Shown here: in pieces, positions 24,988 to 38,100 of the stretch
How the letters are laid out: each line of letters starts with the position of its first letter
Position numbering within the stretch: the first letter of the stretch is position 1
Origin: Scatophagus argus
Lineage: Eukaryota > Chordata > Actinopteri > Scatophagidae
Direction: 5' to 3'
Assembly (NCBI RefSeq): GCF_020382885.2
Contig: NC_058508.1
Location: forward strand, 8,238,055-8,302,054
DNA length: 64,000 bases
Notes under the pieces: model-generated
The model's input: only the letters and a program-made list of their open reading frames with translations
The model's database searches: none
Told to the model about the DNA's origin: nothing
Made by a program: the position numbers and the translations under genes

Positions 24988-27900
24988 TTATATTTTGAAA
25001 TGCACACAGTGCTCTAAACATTCACATGCCACCTGCTGCACCTCGCCATGCACCTCTTTTATGTCCTCCATGCCAAGCACCACCCCTCTGGGCACACCTC
25101 TTCCCTGTGCCACTCCTTCCACCTCTGAAGGACTCAGCACCCGGTTCCACACCCTGAACCCTGCCATCTGCCCAGCAAAACCCTCTGCAGGGTCAAACCC
25201 TCCACCAACAGCATCTTGCTCCTGACCCAGTATCACTGATCCACCTCCGGGAATCTCCCAACCCTTTCTGAAGTTGGAGCCTGCGGACGTGAGATGCCAG
25301 TCACTGTAGTGCCAGAAACGGCCCTGGATGGATGACCAGACAAAGCAGAAGTGGTGCCAGCGAGTGTCCAGGAGCAACGAAGCAGGGAGACGGCGATAGG
25401 CAGGGTCACCAATGACAAAGTCCAGGGAGAGGGAGGAAGAGGAGGACGCAGATGAGGCAGAGGAGTGGCGTCCATACAGAACTAACTGGTTGTCATTGTC
25501 ATCTGTGGCATAAGAGAGCAGGGTGCCGACTTGTGATGCCTCCACACGGAGCCACAAACACACAGAGAGTTCAGGAAGGTCAGGGAGAGTCAGGGAGAAA
25601 GCGACGTAGTTATCTGCTGAGGCCGAGGGGAAGACCAACATGGAGTCCACATTACAAACTGTATAGAGGAAGAGAGAAGGTATATTCAGTGTAAATCTCA
25701 TTGTTGTTTTTTATAATTTCTTTAAAAATTCGTATTAAGTATTAGATGTTCTGGTGGGCAGATTCTATTAGGCAGGCTAGCTGTTTACTCCTGTTCTTTA
25801 TTTCAAGTTAAACTAACCTACTGCTAACCTGCCACGGACTAATATCTAATGAACATTTACTAATGATTAATGAATTCAAGATCACACATACCAAACCATA
25901 GCAAACCAAACCCTTAGTAGGCATTCTAACTTTTACTTACTGGTTGCATCCTTTTTGGGGACTGGTCTTGCAGGGATTTTGTGCCTCACAGGGAGCCCTA
26001 GGAGGTTGTGGATCACTGAAGACTCCACTTTTGTGTTACTTTCTCCCTCCTCTCCTCCAGGCCAACCACTCACCCTGGGCTGATAAGACTCAGACTCGAG
26101 CCAAGGGAGAGCACCTGAAGCCTGGGGCTGAGGAGCCTCTACGTGAGTCCTGCTCTGTCTCTCTTTGGTGGGTTTGAGATGGGTCGCGATGGGTTGATGA
26201 TGACTGGTGTTGTGTAACTGATGGTGTCTCTGACCATACAATTGAGACTGGGATTGTTGTTTGACCTCAGGCTGGATCTGGGCATGAGGATAAGGCACAC
26301 TATGGAGAGATTGGAGCCGCTCCTCCTGGCCAGGGTAAGGCCTTGTCTGAGCCTGCACCTTGATCTGTGACTGGGGATGATAAAAGTCTGGCTGGGGCTG
26401 GAAATCTGTGGATCGGGCTTTAAGATTTGCATAAGGGATGTGCATCTGTGGATGAGATTCTGGCTGAGGTCTTGACTCCTGGGTGTGATGTTTGGGGTGG
26501 TTTGGTGTTGCTTGGTGTTGTTGAGGTTGTAGGGGATTTCTGCTGTGAGCTGTTGCCTGTGAGTGATTATCATTCTGGGAATAGATGTTATCATCTGGTC
26601 TGGGTTGGGTATGTCCTTCCAGAATCCTTCTAGGCTTCCCTCCTCTATGTGTCTGGCTTCTCCCATAGTGTTCCTGAGGTGTGATGTTGGAGTTGTGGGG
26701 CTCTCCTGTTCTCCACAATCCTCTGCTTTTTCCTCTTCCATTTAACTGCAGGAACTCACTGAGCCGGCCCTCCAGCTGGGTCACACGCAACGCCTGGTTT
26801 TTTAAGGATTCCTGCAAGCCTTTCAGCCCTATGAGCAGCTCATCACGCTGGACCTGAAGGGCAGCCAACCTTTCCTCTTGGCTCTGGAGTTCCAGGGTAA
26901 GGTTGAAGAAGTCTGGACTGGGATCAGGCTTCTGTTTCTGAACATGGCGGCGGTTCTCCCTCATGTTCCTCTCCATCAAAGCCAGACGTCCCTCCATTCG
27001 CTTAATCTTCTTCTCAAGCTTCCTACTCCACTCTCTGGGATAATAATTAACATAAGAGCATATTTGTTAATAAGATAGTTCTTACTGTTGTGTTGAAAAT
27101 GTGTCATGTCATAAATCAGGCCTGTTCCAGTTGTACTAACCTTAGACTAACCTCAGGCAAGATGGATGTTTGTAATGATGTTCAAAATCATGCAGTATTA
27201 TCCAATTAACAAAACTGACCTGGAAAATATTTCAACATATGGAAAGACGTATACACTGTATAGACAAAAGTATCCAGTTACACCTTTTTATGGGCCTGTT
27301 TTTCAGAGTTGAAGTAGGCCACTTCCTCCAATGAAGGGAAATCTTAATGTTTCAGCATATCAAGACATTTTGGACAATGCTATGCTTCCAACTTTGTGCC
27401 AACAGTGTGGGGAAGGCCCATTTCTATAGCAGCATGACTGTGCCCCAGTGCACAAAGAAAGGTCCATAAAGACATACATAGATGAGTCTGGTGTGGAAGA
27501 ACTTGACTGGCCCACACAGAGCCCTGACCTCAACCCCATCCAGCACCTTTGGGATGAGCTGAAATGGTAATTGCGAGCTTTTGTCCAAACAAAGTTCATA
27601 CACCTATTTTCCATCACTCATAATATTTATTATGGTAGATAAAATAATATATTTCATAATGTATGAAAAGCATGTAAGTGGTTAGTTCTGAAATTTATTG
27701 GCATTGTAATTTTTCATTTATATATAAGATTTGCATAGTAATAATATATTTCTGTTGCATATGAATAAGAAAGGTATATAGTCAGATAATGATTATTTAT
27801 TATTTTCTAACCCTACTAAAATGCTTACTGAATCCCAAATTCCAAGTATGCATTTGCATATTTCATTTAATATTTAATTTTGATCTAATCTAATTCCTGT

Positions 27901-29358
27901 CATTTTCTGAGCTGAACTACAGTCAACTGGACTTACCTATTTCAAATTGTGCTTTTTACCTCTTCTCCAGTCTACTTTCTACTTTTCAAGGTGCCTTTAC
28001 TTTCCAAATACAACCAGTAGGAATTTATCTAAGAGCTCATATAAGCTCATATATTTTTTACACTAAACCCTCAGTATTTTATATCCAAGGCTCTAACCTG
28101 AGACCATCTATCTCCTGTGTTGTGCTCTCCTTGAGATGTTCGAGATTCTGCGACATGTGATGCCAGTGGTCACTCAGGGCCTGAATATGGCTTCCCAGCT
28201 CCCCCGAGAAGCTTCTGTTCTGGTTCAAGGCCAGCCTGTCCAAACGGGCCTGGGTCAGTTCCTGGAACTGCTGGAACTAACAGAAAAAATGTGTTGTCAC
28301 AAGCAGTTCTGCAATTGCTTGGTATCTGACTGGAAGGTCAGGAAAATACGTAAAACCTACAGAGGAAGAAAAAACACATATTGCATGTTTGTGATGACTT
28401 TTCCTCTTGAATAATCATCACTGATGCAAGGAGCTTTTGAGTATTTCAAGTGCCAGCGATAAGGGGATTAAAGCTAAAGTGTGTAACATATGTATGACTT
28501 GTAAAACCTGAGTTTTATATGTTTTTGAGACTAATTGTTTATTACTGTCAAAAGCCTGACATAAAACACCTTACAAATACATTTTAAAAATGTAATCAAT
28601 GGGTAGACGAAACACATCAAAACATATATGGAGTCAGAAACTGCAGAGATGGCAGCTATTCCTACTCAGCTAATGCTGGGACCTTTTTGGCAGGATTAGC
28701 ATTAGTTTATCTGTTACTTTTTTTCTCATTTGTGCATTGCAATGATTTAAGATTTAGCTACTGTCTTATCAATGTGCCGTAAAAACAACAATTATAAAGA
28801 TGCTGGATCAGCAAAACTGATTTTCAATCACAGAAAACAAGAAGCCTCATCACCTCATCCAGCCTTAAGTAATCACTGTTTGATTTTGGCTGACTGATGT
28901 TGATTTTAGTCCTTTTTACATTTTACATACTTTCCCTCACCAAACATACATGTATCTATGGTATAACAAATAGGGTTTATATCCATAGATCCCAGAGTTA
29001 ATGAAGACTTGATAGTGGCCTGTATCCCAACAGTTAGGCTAGCTGTCTTGCTGTTGTTTTATTGAAGTCCTGATGTGGCCAACATTTACACAGTTAAAGG
29101 AATTTGCTATGAAAAAATAGGCTACCGACATGATATAACAGCTTAACAACGTAATTAATTAATTAATTAATTAAAAAGCTGCTGTTAATGACACACAGGT
29201 ACACAGATGTGCTCAGTCTGAGCTAAACCGACCTGCTCGTTGAGTCGTCGTAGTTTCTGGGACACAGGATCAACTCTCTGCATCTTTACAGGATGATTTT
29301 GTAGGAGAAGCATTTGGACCAGGATCAGGGACCAGTAGCCAAACCTGAGGCAGCCCAT
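24988..29358 (-). CDS. ptx4: Pentraxin 4, long pentraxin with extended His/Gln/Pro-rich linker
   Basis: Secreted long pentraxin. Minus-strand exons 29358-29233, 28276-28098, 27034-25941 and 25658-24988 join in frame (2070 nt, 689 aa). Start MGCLRFGYW leads into a hydrophobic signal peptide (about 1-21). Residues about 45-200 are heptad-rich and probably coiled coil, as expected for multimerisation. Residues about 200-466 are a low-complexity linker rich in His, Gln, Pro and Ser. Residues about 468-689 are the pentraxin domain: the disulfide Cys pair (SVCLWLR and HFCFVWSS), a variant of the HxCx[ST]WxS signature with Val at the fifth place, and a Ca-site segment GQEQDAVGGGFD. The tail CECLEHC has three Cys. 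Human PTX4 is about 478 aa, so the linker is the main excess. Its position beside clcn7 matches human CLCN7-PTX4. Function of PTX4 is poorly known. Confidence 0.9.
27252..27598 (+). mobile_element. Degenerate Tc1-like transposase fragment in ptx4 intron 2
   Basis: Starts with TACACTGTATAGACAAAAGT (terminal-repeat-like) and continues into plus-strand sequence encoding Tc1 transposase C-terminal motifs: a CAPVHKE-like block, then DWPTQSPDLNPI followed by QHLWDELKW. The residue expected to be the third catalytic Glu (PIE in active Tc1 enzymes) reads Gln. Stop codons and deletions show it is dead. It is antisense to ptx4. Confidence 0.85.
29153..29174. repeat. (TTAA)n repeat
   Basis: About five TTAA units upstream of ptx4 exon 2, in intron 1. 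Confidence 0.85.
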
Positions 29359-30585
29359 GGTGCAGCAGAGCTGGAACAAATGGAGAAGGGAGCCTGGGTC
29401 CTTGACTGGATGTCTGAAGGTGAAGGAAAAAATAGAAGAAAGAAGAAATACATAGTTGAAAAGGGCTGGTCTTGATACACACTGTACACACTAATAAATG
29501 CACACACTCAGCACACAGAAGCACACCCACAAGATGGAACAAGAACACACTTTCCATTTTCCACAACATCGCTGGGGACCTCAGAGGAAATGCAGATGGT
29601 TTTAACAGGTAGTCAGCTTCTTTCTGCAACTCTTTCACTCCTGCATGAACAAAACACAAGGAAAAGAGAAATAAACTGCTCGAAACAATTTTAAAAAATT
29701 GATATTGGTTATAACGTTAACAAGCCAAACACTAATACACATTTACATCAGTTTAGTGTGTGTGCTTTAATATTTGTGTGCATGTTTGTGTACTTGGTAA
29801 TCACGCAGCAGTAAATTTTATGATGTGTGGGCTGGTGGGGAGGCAACCTGTACTTTCCTATTGGCCTTGACTCAGCTGCCAGGAGATCTGTCTCTCTGCT
29901 TCTTCTGCTTTCTCTTTGGCTGTCCCAATCAAGGAATCATTGTGCTGATCCCTTCCTTCTGCTTTCTGTGCATGAGCGAGTTGCAACATTAGGGTTTTTT
30001 CTTTACTAGGGACTTTAATTTTCATTCTTGTCTCCAATAATCTGACTAAAATGTTTTTTCAAAGTCAGTGTTGGTTCATTTGAATCTGTCAGTAGACAGT
30101 ATTTTAAGTCAGCAATCTGTGACAGTTCTTATTCTATAAATGTAAGATGAGACTAAAATGCTCCAACTCATAATTTTGAGTTGCAGTCTAATGTATTTAA
30201 CTTTTCAGTGTTACCACAAGTTCAACTCAGTTTCACAGTGGGAAAGTTCAGGGTGAACTTCAGCTTTTAGTTTCCTTTTCTCTTTGACCACTTGACATGC
30301 GGTCAGCCTCGGTCAGTTTCAGTCTGTCAGCCTGAAATCCTTCACTCCCTCTAAAGAGGAGGATCAAGTTCATCACTTGAAGAGAGTAGAAATTATCCAA
30401 GAGATGATCGCCTTCATTGGAAGCTTCACTGGAGCTTGATGGATTTTTTTCTCTTGCAGGATTTTTTAGAGGGCAGCCGTTTTTGACTTTAATAGTATTT
30501 CATCCCTCTGCGAGGACAGCAAACATATCAGATCCAGCAACACATCATAAATCAGATACCTGTGACAAAAGCTCCTGCTGCAGTC
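29359..30585. promoter_or_regulatory. Divergent intergenic region between ptx4 and slc2a6-like
   Basis: 1.2 kb separating the start codons of two diverging genes, so both promoters should lie here. No CpG island, TATA box or other decisive element was recognised. The slc2a6-like 5' UTR probably occupies roughly the last 100 bp. Confidence 0.4.
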
Positions 30586-33500
30586 ATGGGTGAAGAGACT
30601 CCCCTGCTCAACAAAAGACCAGCATCACCTGAATCCAAGGTTGGAAATATTTAACTTGCTTTAACTTATTTTTAAACCTCAATTGCTCACAGTTTTGCTC
30701 TGTGATTGACTGAATTATTGATTTAAGATGCACATGAAAGATAAATTCCTCTCATTCATTTAAGGATTACTGTTTAACTTGTGTGAGGAAGTAGGACTGT
30801 AGTGCTCATTTTGCTCTTAGATTAGTTAAACAGTTTCACATGTGAAATGTCTGGTAACTAATGAAATTTTGCATAATGCAAGCATTTTCAGCTGGGGAGA
30901 AGGAAGATGAGCAGTTCGATGTTGTTGCTCAGTTAGTCATGGAATTCATGGCATAATAGTCCAACTTAGAATAGACGAGAACTAGTTTGCTTTGTGCAGA
31001 CTGATTAGATCTGATCAAAGAGTTTGGGAACATGAGGAGGCAGACTCAAGGAGACCTTCAAAGACGTAAAAGTGATTTATTTGCAATCATCATCATCATC
31101 ATCATACATCATCTTTTTCCAAAGAAACTAATTCTAAGATAACATTAAACCTATAGTGTTCTGAACCCCACTGATGATGTCACATAAAAGCAGGAAGTGT
31201 TTGATTGACCCTCTAAAAGTCTTGGGAATGTATTATGAGTAGTAGTAGACGTGCAGAAAAAGCAATCTGACAGAAAACAGAAATGAAAAGTGATGTGCAG
31301 GCAGTTTAAATCTTGCAGAATGTATTGTGACTGAACGTGCCTAAGTCAATTCTGTAAGTGCAGCAGGAACAACTATGACAGAAAGTATCTCCTGTATGTA
31401 CACTGTCCATCATGTGAGTTTTAATGCGTTCACGTCATTCCACCCCAGGCTAACAACTCCAGACTGTTCCTCGCCGTCTTCTCGGCTGTTCTGGGAAACT
31501 TCAGTTTTGGTTACTCCCTGGTCTACTCATCTCCCGTCTTGCCAAAGCTCAAAAGCCCCGATGCCGACCCCGGGCTCAGGATGGACACAGAGCAGGCTGC
31601 CTGGTTCGGCTCGATCTACACACTGGGAGCGGCGGCTGGGGGGCTGGGTGCCATGCTGCTCAATGACATGATTGGACGGAAACTGAGCATCATGGTGTCA
31701 GCAGTGCCGTCGTCTATTGGGTGAGTCTCAGCAACAACATACAGCCGCCATTCCTGTCATTCATCTACATGAATGACAGGTCAGCTTTCATTTATACACA
31801 GAATAAATGACCACTTTGGAACTCTGGAGGACATCTGTAGCCCCTGCTGCTATCCCACCCCACCCAACCACCCCTCACCCCCCACTCCCCGTACAAACAC
31901 ACATCACCCTCCCTCTCCCTTCCCTGACAATCACCCACGGAACATTGCACTATGCAGCCATCTTGCACAGAAACTTCGCACTACTCTTTCATTTGCACAC
32001 TACTCTTCTCATTTGCACATTACGGCTGTACATCTGTAAAAAACAGAAACTGGTTTTCAAAAGGATGAAATTCATTAATGGTTCTTCAGTGCATACCTTT
32101 GTTGTACATTCTCTCTGTTCTGAATGAAGGGACATATATGTTGTTATACTCACAGACGTGTGATGATGTGTGAGTCTGCATATTCTTTCTGTTTGTATGT
32201 GTAGGTACATGCTGCTTGGAGGGGCTGTGAACCTGTGGATGCTTCACGTGGGCCGTTTCCTCACAGGGGTTGCTGGGGGGATGACAGCAGCTTCCATTCC
32301 TGTAGGTTACCATGGTTACAAAATCTTTTTTTTGATACGAGGCTTTGTTTTACAAAACACAGTTTATAGCCCTTTTTTAATCACAGAGTTAATGTGGCAA
32401 CAATTAATGAAATAGTCAAGATGTTTGATTTGAATGTTTTTACTCTCTTGGATTTTTTACCTGAATTCATACTGCATGTGTTCATGTGAGTATGTATGTG
32501 TGTCTGTGTGTTTATGTCACAGGTTTACATTTCAGAGATCTCCCACAAATCAGTGAGAGGGGCTCTGGGATCGTGCCCCCAGATCACTGCTGTGTTTGGG
32601 ACCCTATCCCTTTACGCTCTCAGTAAGAACAAATAAATACTGCTGCATAAATACTAACGTACAATGTCTTTTTTGAACACATTTAGTTGAAACTGTTGTT
32701 GAGCAGTTGTAGCTGACGATTCATGACATGTACCCTGCATTTTGAGCTTAATTTTCCATTTGTTGGTGTCTTTTTGTTATTCTGGCTGGTTACTAGCTTA
32801 ATGTGGATAACACTGGATAATGTGGTATTGAATGAGGAGTTGTATACTTACATTATACCAAATGTTTCCAGCAGTGCTCACAAATCCTAAATTTTGAACA
32901 GAAGACCTAAATTTTGGTCTTCTGTTGCTATAACTTTAGTGAGAGAGTGAGGAAGGAAATCAGCATATATTAACAAAACATGATGCGAATAAAAACCCAA
33001 ATATGACCTCCTCTGTGAACATGTGAACATTCTGCCTGAGTCTCATCAGGTAGCATTTGAATGGCTGCGTGATGCATCTAAGAGATAACAACAACAGTGC
33101 CTTGTTCACCTGCCCGCACGTGAGGAAATATTTTCAACATTTGTAGAGGAGCAAATTTACCTTAACAGCAGCCTCCACAGAACTGAATGTAATGTAGCCA
33201 TGAGACAGGGTGGCACGCTGTGCTATCATAATCTCAATATCACATATGACGTACAGGTCTGGTGGTACCGTGGCGGTGGCTGGCAGTGGCAGGGGAGCTG
33301 CCAGCTCTGCTGATGGTTGTGCTGCTGGTATTCATGCCCAGCTCCCCCAGGAGACTCCTCTCTCTGGGCAGAGAGCAGCAGGCTGAGAAGGCCCTCCGCT
33401 GGCTGAGGGGGAAACACTATGACACACACACCGAGCTCCTGGCCATCCAGGTAGGGGGCATAACTTTCATAATGTGTTTCTAATAACTTAAAGCGGCAGA

Positions 33501-35433
33501 CAACTGGGGTAAAAAGAGATAATCTAAACTGACACAATAAGTTTAAAGAATGAGTTAGATGAGGTTTAATGTTGGTATAAACACATACATTGACCTCAGT
33601 GATATATATATGTACATATAAATCAGTACAAATGCCTATGGTGATGTTTATGTTTATGTTTATGATGCTGTGTGACTCCCAATACAGCACAGCATCAGCA
33701 CACAGTGTAGAGTGACATGGTCACAGCTGGCCACACCCATCTACTATCGTCCAATATTCATCTCAGTGGTGATGCGTTTCCTGCAGCAGATGACAGGTGT
33801 CACGCCCATCCTGGTTTACCTGGAGCCCATCTTTTCTCAAAGCCATGTCCCTCTGGAGCCCAAGTTGGTTATCTGTTATTTATACATTTATCAATTTCTT
33901 TTCCTTATACTGTCTGTTTACATGATGATGATGCAAATTTAACTTACCTACCTATCATGTCACAAGCATTGTGCCAATCACCAACTACAATATCCAGGAT
34001 GTCCCACCTATGGATCTATTCTTGTTCCATCTCTGTCAGGTATGATGCGGCCCTTGTAGGTGTGGTTCGCCTCTTTTCTGTTGTCATAGCAGCCTTTTTA
34101 ATGGACAAGGCAGGACGCAAAGCCCTGCTTTACGTGTCGAGCATGCTGATGTTCCTGTCCAGTCTGACTCTGACCATGATCTCCCACACCACTGCCTGCC
34201 CTCCTGGCCCCACCGCTCCTAATATCACTATGAGTTTGGACTACGTCGCCCACAGTGGAAACACTGCAGCAAGCTTCATTCCTGTCATCAGCACCATGGT
34301 GTTTATATTCGGTGGGTGGTGAAAGCATTTCATTTAATTGAAAAGCCATGCTTTACATAATCACACCTTTGCTTTTGACAGATTTTCCCAGTACTTTGGT
34401 TCAACAGAAAATACCTGCAAAACTAATTACATTCCTTTCATTCTCAGCTGTACTGTACTGTTTAGTGTTATTAACGTCCGTGTTAGCTTACGAGCTTGGT
34501 AAACGTGCTAAATTTGAATACAATAAACATTATACCTGTTCAGTATCAGCATGTTAACTGTGTCATTGTTAGCATAGACACAGACCAGCTAGCATGGCTG
34601 TAAACTCCTATATATTATATTTTACATTGCCCAGGTACAAGCCAGCGGTAACGTTGTTGGCTTGATAACCTGTCAAAAATGTGTTTTTGTATTCAACAAA
34701 GCATGTGCTATTTGGTGCAAATTATGCTTTGTCTTGTCCCCACAAGTTAAGAACTCTTATGTCCTCAGGTCATTTTGTTTTACTTACCTCTCGAACCATC
34801 GTTAACTGCTGCCTATTTACATGTCAATGCCGATGTCTTCATGCTCGTGAAAACTGGTATTTTGACTTGTTTAAATTGGTTTCAGTGATCATATTTCACT
34901 GAAATGGGAAAACTTATCAGACATTTCAGTGTGGTTATTTGGTGCCACTTACTAACAAATCAGTTTAGCTTCTATTTCAACAAAATGCACCAGTGTGATA
35001 AACCTCTCACAAAGTTGTGTGTCTTAGCATAACTCTTTGTGCTTTTATTCTACTGTCTACTTATTATGAGCTGCTTTGTCATCACATTGTTGGTTGTCAC
35101 CTAGGATACGCCATGGGATGGGGTCCAATCACGTGGTTGCTGATGTCGGAGGTGCTGCCACTGGTTGCTAGGGGTGTGGCTTCGGGTGTATGTGTGACTG
35201 TCAGCTGGTTGACGGCCTTCATGCTCACACACGCCTTCACACACCTGGTGGACAAATATGGCTTGTACGTGCCCTACCTGTGTTTTATGGTGGTGTGTGT
35301 GCTCTGTCTGCTGTTCAACGCCGTGTGCATCCCTGAGACTCGCGGTCGCTCACTGGAGGAAATTGAGAACTATTTCAGGACAGGACGTACGTTCACCATC
35401 GTCAGGAGTCATTCCACATTACAGTCGAGCTGA
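30586..35433 (+). CDS. slc2a6: Solute carrier family 2 member 6-like (GLUT6-type hexose transporter), complete, 8 exons
   Basis: Twelve-helix facilitative sugar transporter of the class III GLUT group, where GLUT6 is known from intracellular (lysosomal) membranes. Exons 30586-30639, 31449-31720, 32205-32301, 32523-32622, 33257-33450, 33688-33863, 34040-34311 and 35105-35433 join in frame to 497 aa (human GLUT6 507). Seen: N-terminal acidic dileucine EETPLL, GRK after helix 2 (94-96), [10 protein letters not shown] and PSSPRRLL around helix 6, QQMTG (272-276), [16 protein letters not shown] (393-399) and C-terminal PETRGR (465-470). These fit GLUT6 better than GLUT8 or GLUT10. Whether it is the orthologue or a lineage-specific paralogue is open, because human SLC2A6 is not on 16p13. 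Introns carry a TTAGC-rich repeat (about 34450-34620) and a C-rich stretch (31850-31935). Confidence 0.9.
34450..34620. repeat. TTAGC/GCTAGC-rich interspersed repeat in slc2a6-like intron 7
   Basis: Contains GTTAGCTTACGAGCTTGGTA, CAGCATGTTAACTGTGTCAT and GCTAGCATGG blocks, similar to a stretch at 48840-48960 and to a common fish dispersed repeat. The family is not identified. Confidence 0.4.
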
Positions 35434-37736
35434 AGCCTAAAGGTCCCCTTTATCAAAGAATACGTTTTTCCAGTGGTGTACCTCTAAAACAGGCCTACTG
35501 TCTCCTCCTCCTCCCACTGTTACTTTTGACTTCAGGTTCTCAGCAATAGAATATGCAACTTGCATGTTGTGACAACAGTGATGAACATGACAGAACACCA
35601 CAGATGGAGCCTGCTTTTTTCTCTTGCATGCAGCCATGGAGCTGGCACAGTGATACATCCCAACATGTCCAAAAGCAGTATGCACAGTGTACTACAACAT
35701 GTGCAGACCTGTACCAACAGAGGAAGATTGTTTGTCAATTTCTTGTTGAGCTCTTCACAAACATCAATTTGAGTTTTGCATTTGATGGCGGTGGTTGCTG
35801 CCATGCCCAGTGGTTTTATATGTGGGGGTCTGGGGAGGTTCTGAGTGGTCCCCAGTAAAAACGGGAGTGCTTTATTTTCACTAGAAATTCATGAAAAAGT
35901 TTGAGAACCACAGGCCTATTCTATTTGGCTGTCTGTCGGATTAGCTGTCCACACACTCCATACATATTGCACAAGCTACTGTGTTAGGACTGAATACCAT
36001 TACACACAGTCTCCCTGTGTCTCTGGGCACAAAATGATTCATTCTGTACAGCAGGAAAAACAAGTTATTAGCTTATGAGCATCAATAGTGGGACGAACAA
36101 GAGACTGTCACTGACATAGTCTCATTAACATAAAACCTAAGCAAAAAGACAACACAGCACTATCGAGTATGAGTTTCTGTGGGTGGTGCCAATTTTGTTG
36201 CAGGTTGGGTTAATATTTTGTTTTAAATTATGGCTTTTCAAAATGCAACAACTGAATGATTCAGATTTCTTTTAATCAGACTGTATATGCTACGCTGACT
36301 GACAATGGACTCCAAAACATCAGCTACATAATCTAAATACACAGTATGTAAATATATAAAGCGAATAGATCATATAATAGTCTTATAAGTCAAACAAAGA
36401 GGTTGTCAGCTGTCTGAAGAAAACAGGTTCATCAGATTTTCTCTGCCTGAAAAAGGAGACAGGAAGTGATGTGTCGTCGGCACACACTGGTGACTCAGCG
36501 GGCCAGGTCACATGCTGCAGTGTGTGTGTTCTCTCACTGTCCTATGTTTGAGACTGACTCACAGCCAGCGATGTCTTCCCATCCTCCTAGTTCAGCATTG
36601 TGTAGCCTGATCACAGGCAAGAGAAAAGCTTCAAAACAGCATTAGTGTGTGAATGTTTAGTTTATAAAAGCCAAGACAATGCACTGGAACATGTACCATT
36701 TTCATGACAGGATATGTCACTCATTAGATTACGGGTCGTACAGTGTTATCACTCCAGCAGCTACAGTGGTGTTTGTAAATAAAAAATGATGTTTCAGGGA
36801 TCAAATGCATAAGCAACAAAACAACACGTGTCCTCTTGTTCTGCCATCAGCAGCTGGTTTCAGTTGGGTTAACTGGCCCATAGTTTTTGCTTTTTCAGTT
36901 CTTTACACCTTTACACCATTTTGTCAAATCTTTTATCTACTATCTGCATGTGTGCTTCTATTTGTAATTGTCTTTGTGATTACTGATTTGTAATTTAGTT
37001 TTTCAATCAACAATCTGCCACTCATCTGTAGTAGCTGTCTGGACTTTTCATAGCAAACTATTGGGATATCTGTTGGGTATTTTAAGTTTTCTACCTTGAC
37101 TATGTTGCATGTTTATTAGAGTAACTAATAAGACCAATAAAATAAACCATTTATTAGATAATACACTGTTTTGCCAAGTCCAATGGATAGACGTTGGCAT
37201 TCTGTTGTCCTTGTCATCTGGAAACCATATTTCTGCTGGTTAAGCACGACACACTCCTGGAACAATTAGCTTATTTGCAGTAATGCCTGAAAGTGACAGC
37301 CGCCTAGACATAAATATTGCCATGGCAAATATGCTTCCCGTACTGTACCCTATGATTGTGTGCAATGCTATGCAGGTAATGTCACTCCAACAACTCATTT
37401 TCTCGTAAATCACATTTGTCCTTTCCTTAGTAAAACTTGTAAAACACACTGAGTTTGATGACTTATTCCTTTTTTCATTTTTTTAGAGAATACAAGACTC
37501 TTAAGATAGTTAAGTTACGTAGTAGCACATTAAATTGATTTATCTTCTTTTCTTTATATTTCAATAATTGAAAAATGCTGAATATTGGATCCAGCAATCA
37601 ATCAGACTGACAACTGGTTAACCCAAAGTACATTCATGTATATAAATATATGTGTAATTTACTTTTACATGTCCTTTTGTTACTAAAATATATGACCTTT
37701 CTCAAGTAATGTTCATATGAGTGACATTCACTTTTA

Positions 37737-37739
<3 letters not shown>

Positions 37740-37801
<62 letters not shown>
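37740..37801. repeat. (AT)n microsatellite
   Basis: About 30 uninterrupted AT units, self-complementary and probably length-variable. Confidence 0.95.
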
Positions 37802-37804
<3 letters not shown>

Positions 37805-38074
37805 TTGCCTTCATTCAAGTGAGACTTTATACAACACCTTGTGTGAGACTTTATCTGATTCACATAAAACATGAAAGAGACAGCAATAATGACTTAATTG
37901 TTGTATATGAAACAAAATGTGGATGCATTCGAATACAACAAGAGTCAAAGTGTTATGTTGTCCTCCACATCAAAGGATGAGAAAACTAAAACTGAAAGCG
38001 GAAACAGGTGTGTAGATAAAAACACAGTCAGATAAATAAGAGGAAAGATAAGTGTAGGGGTGGTGGTGGGTGTG

Positions 38075-38100
38075 TTTTGTTGTTTGTTTGTTTGTTTTTT
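38075..38100. repeat. (TTTG)n short repeat
   Basis: Several TTTG units after a GGTGG-rich stretch. Confidence 0.75.

Noticed and set aside
26139-26741. 200-codon open frame overlapping the ptx4 linker exon
   Set aside because: It is another frame of the same low-complexity ptx4 exon, on the same strand; the ptx4 frame has the splice continuity and domains.
31850-31935. C-rich stretch in slc2a6-like intron 2 as a possible regulatory or coding element
   Set aside because: Low-complexity ACCC/CCAC sequence followed by phrases like a retroposon tail; no frame or splice support.
33717-34322. 201-codon frame over slc2a6-like exons 6 and 7
   Set aside because: It reads exon 6 in the wrong frame and through an intron; the spliced GLUT6 frame explains the sequence.
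37717-37980. 87-codon frame with Tyr/Ile repeats
   Set aside because: It is created by the (AT)n run at 37740-37801.
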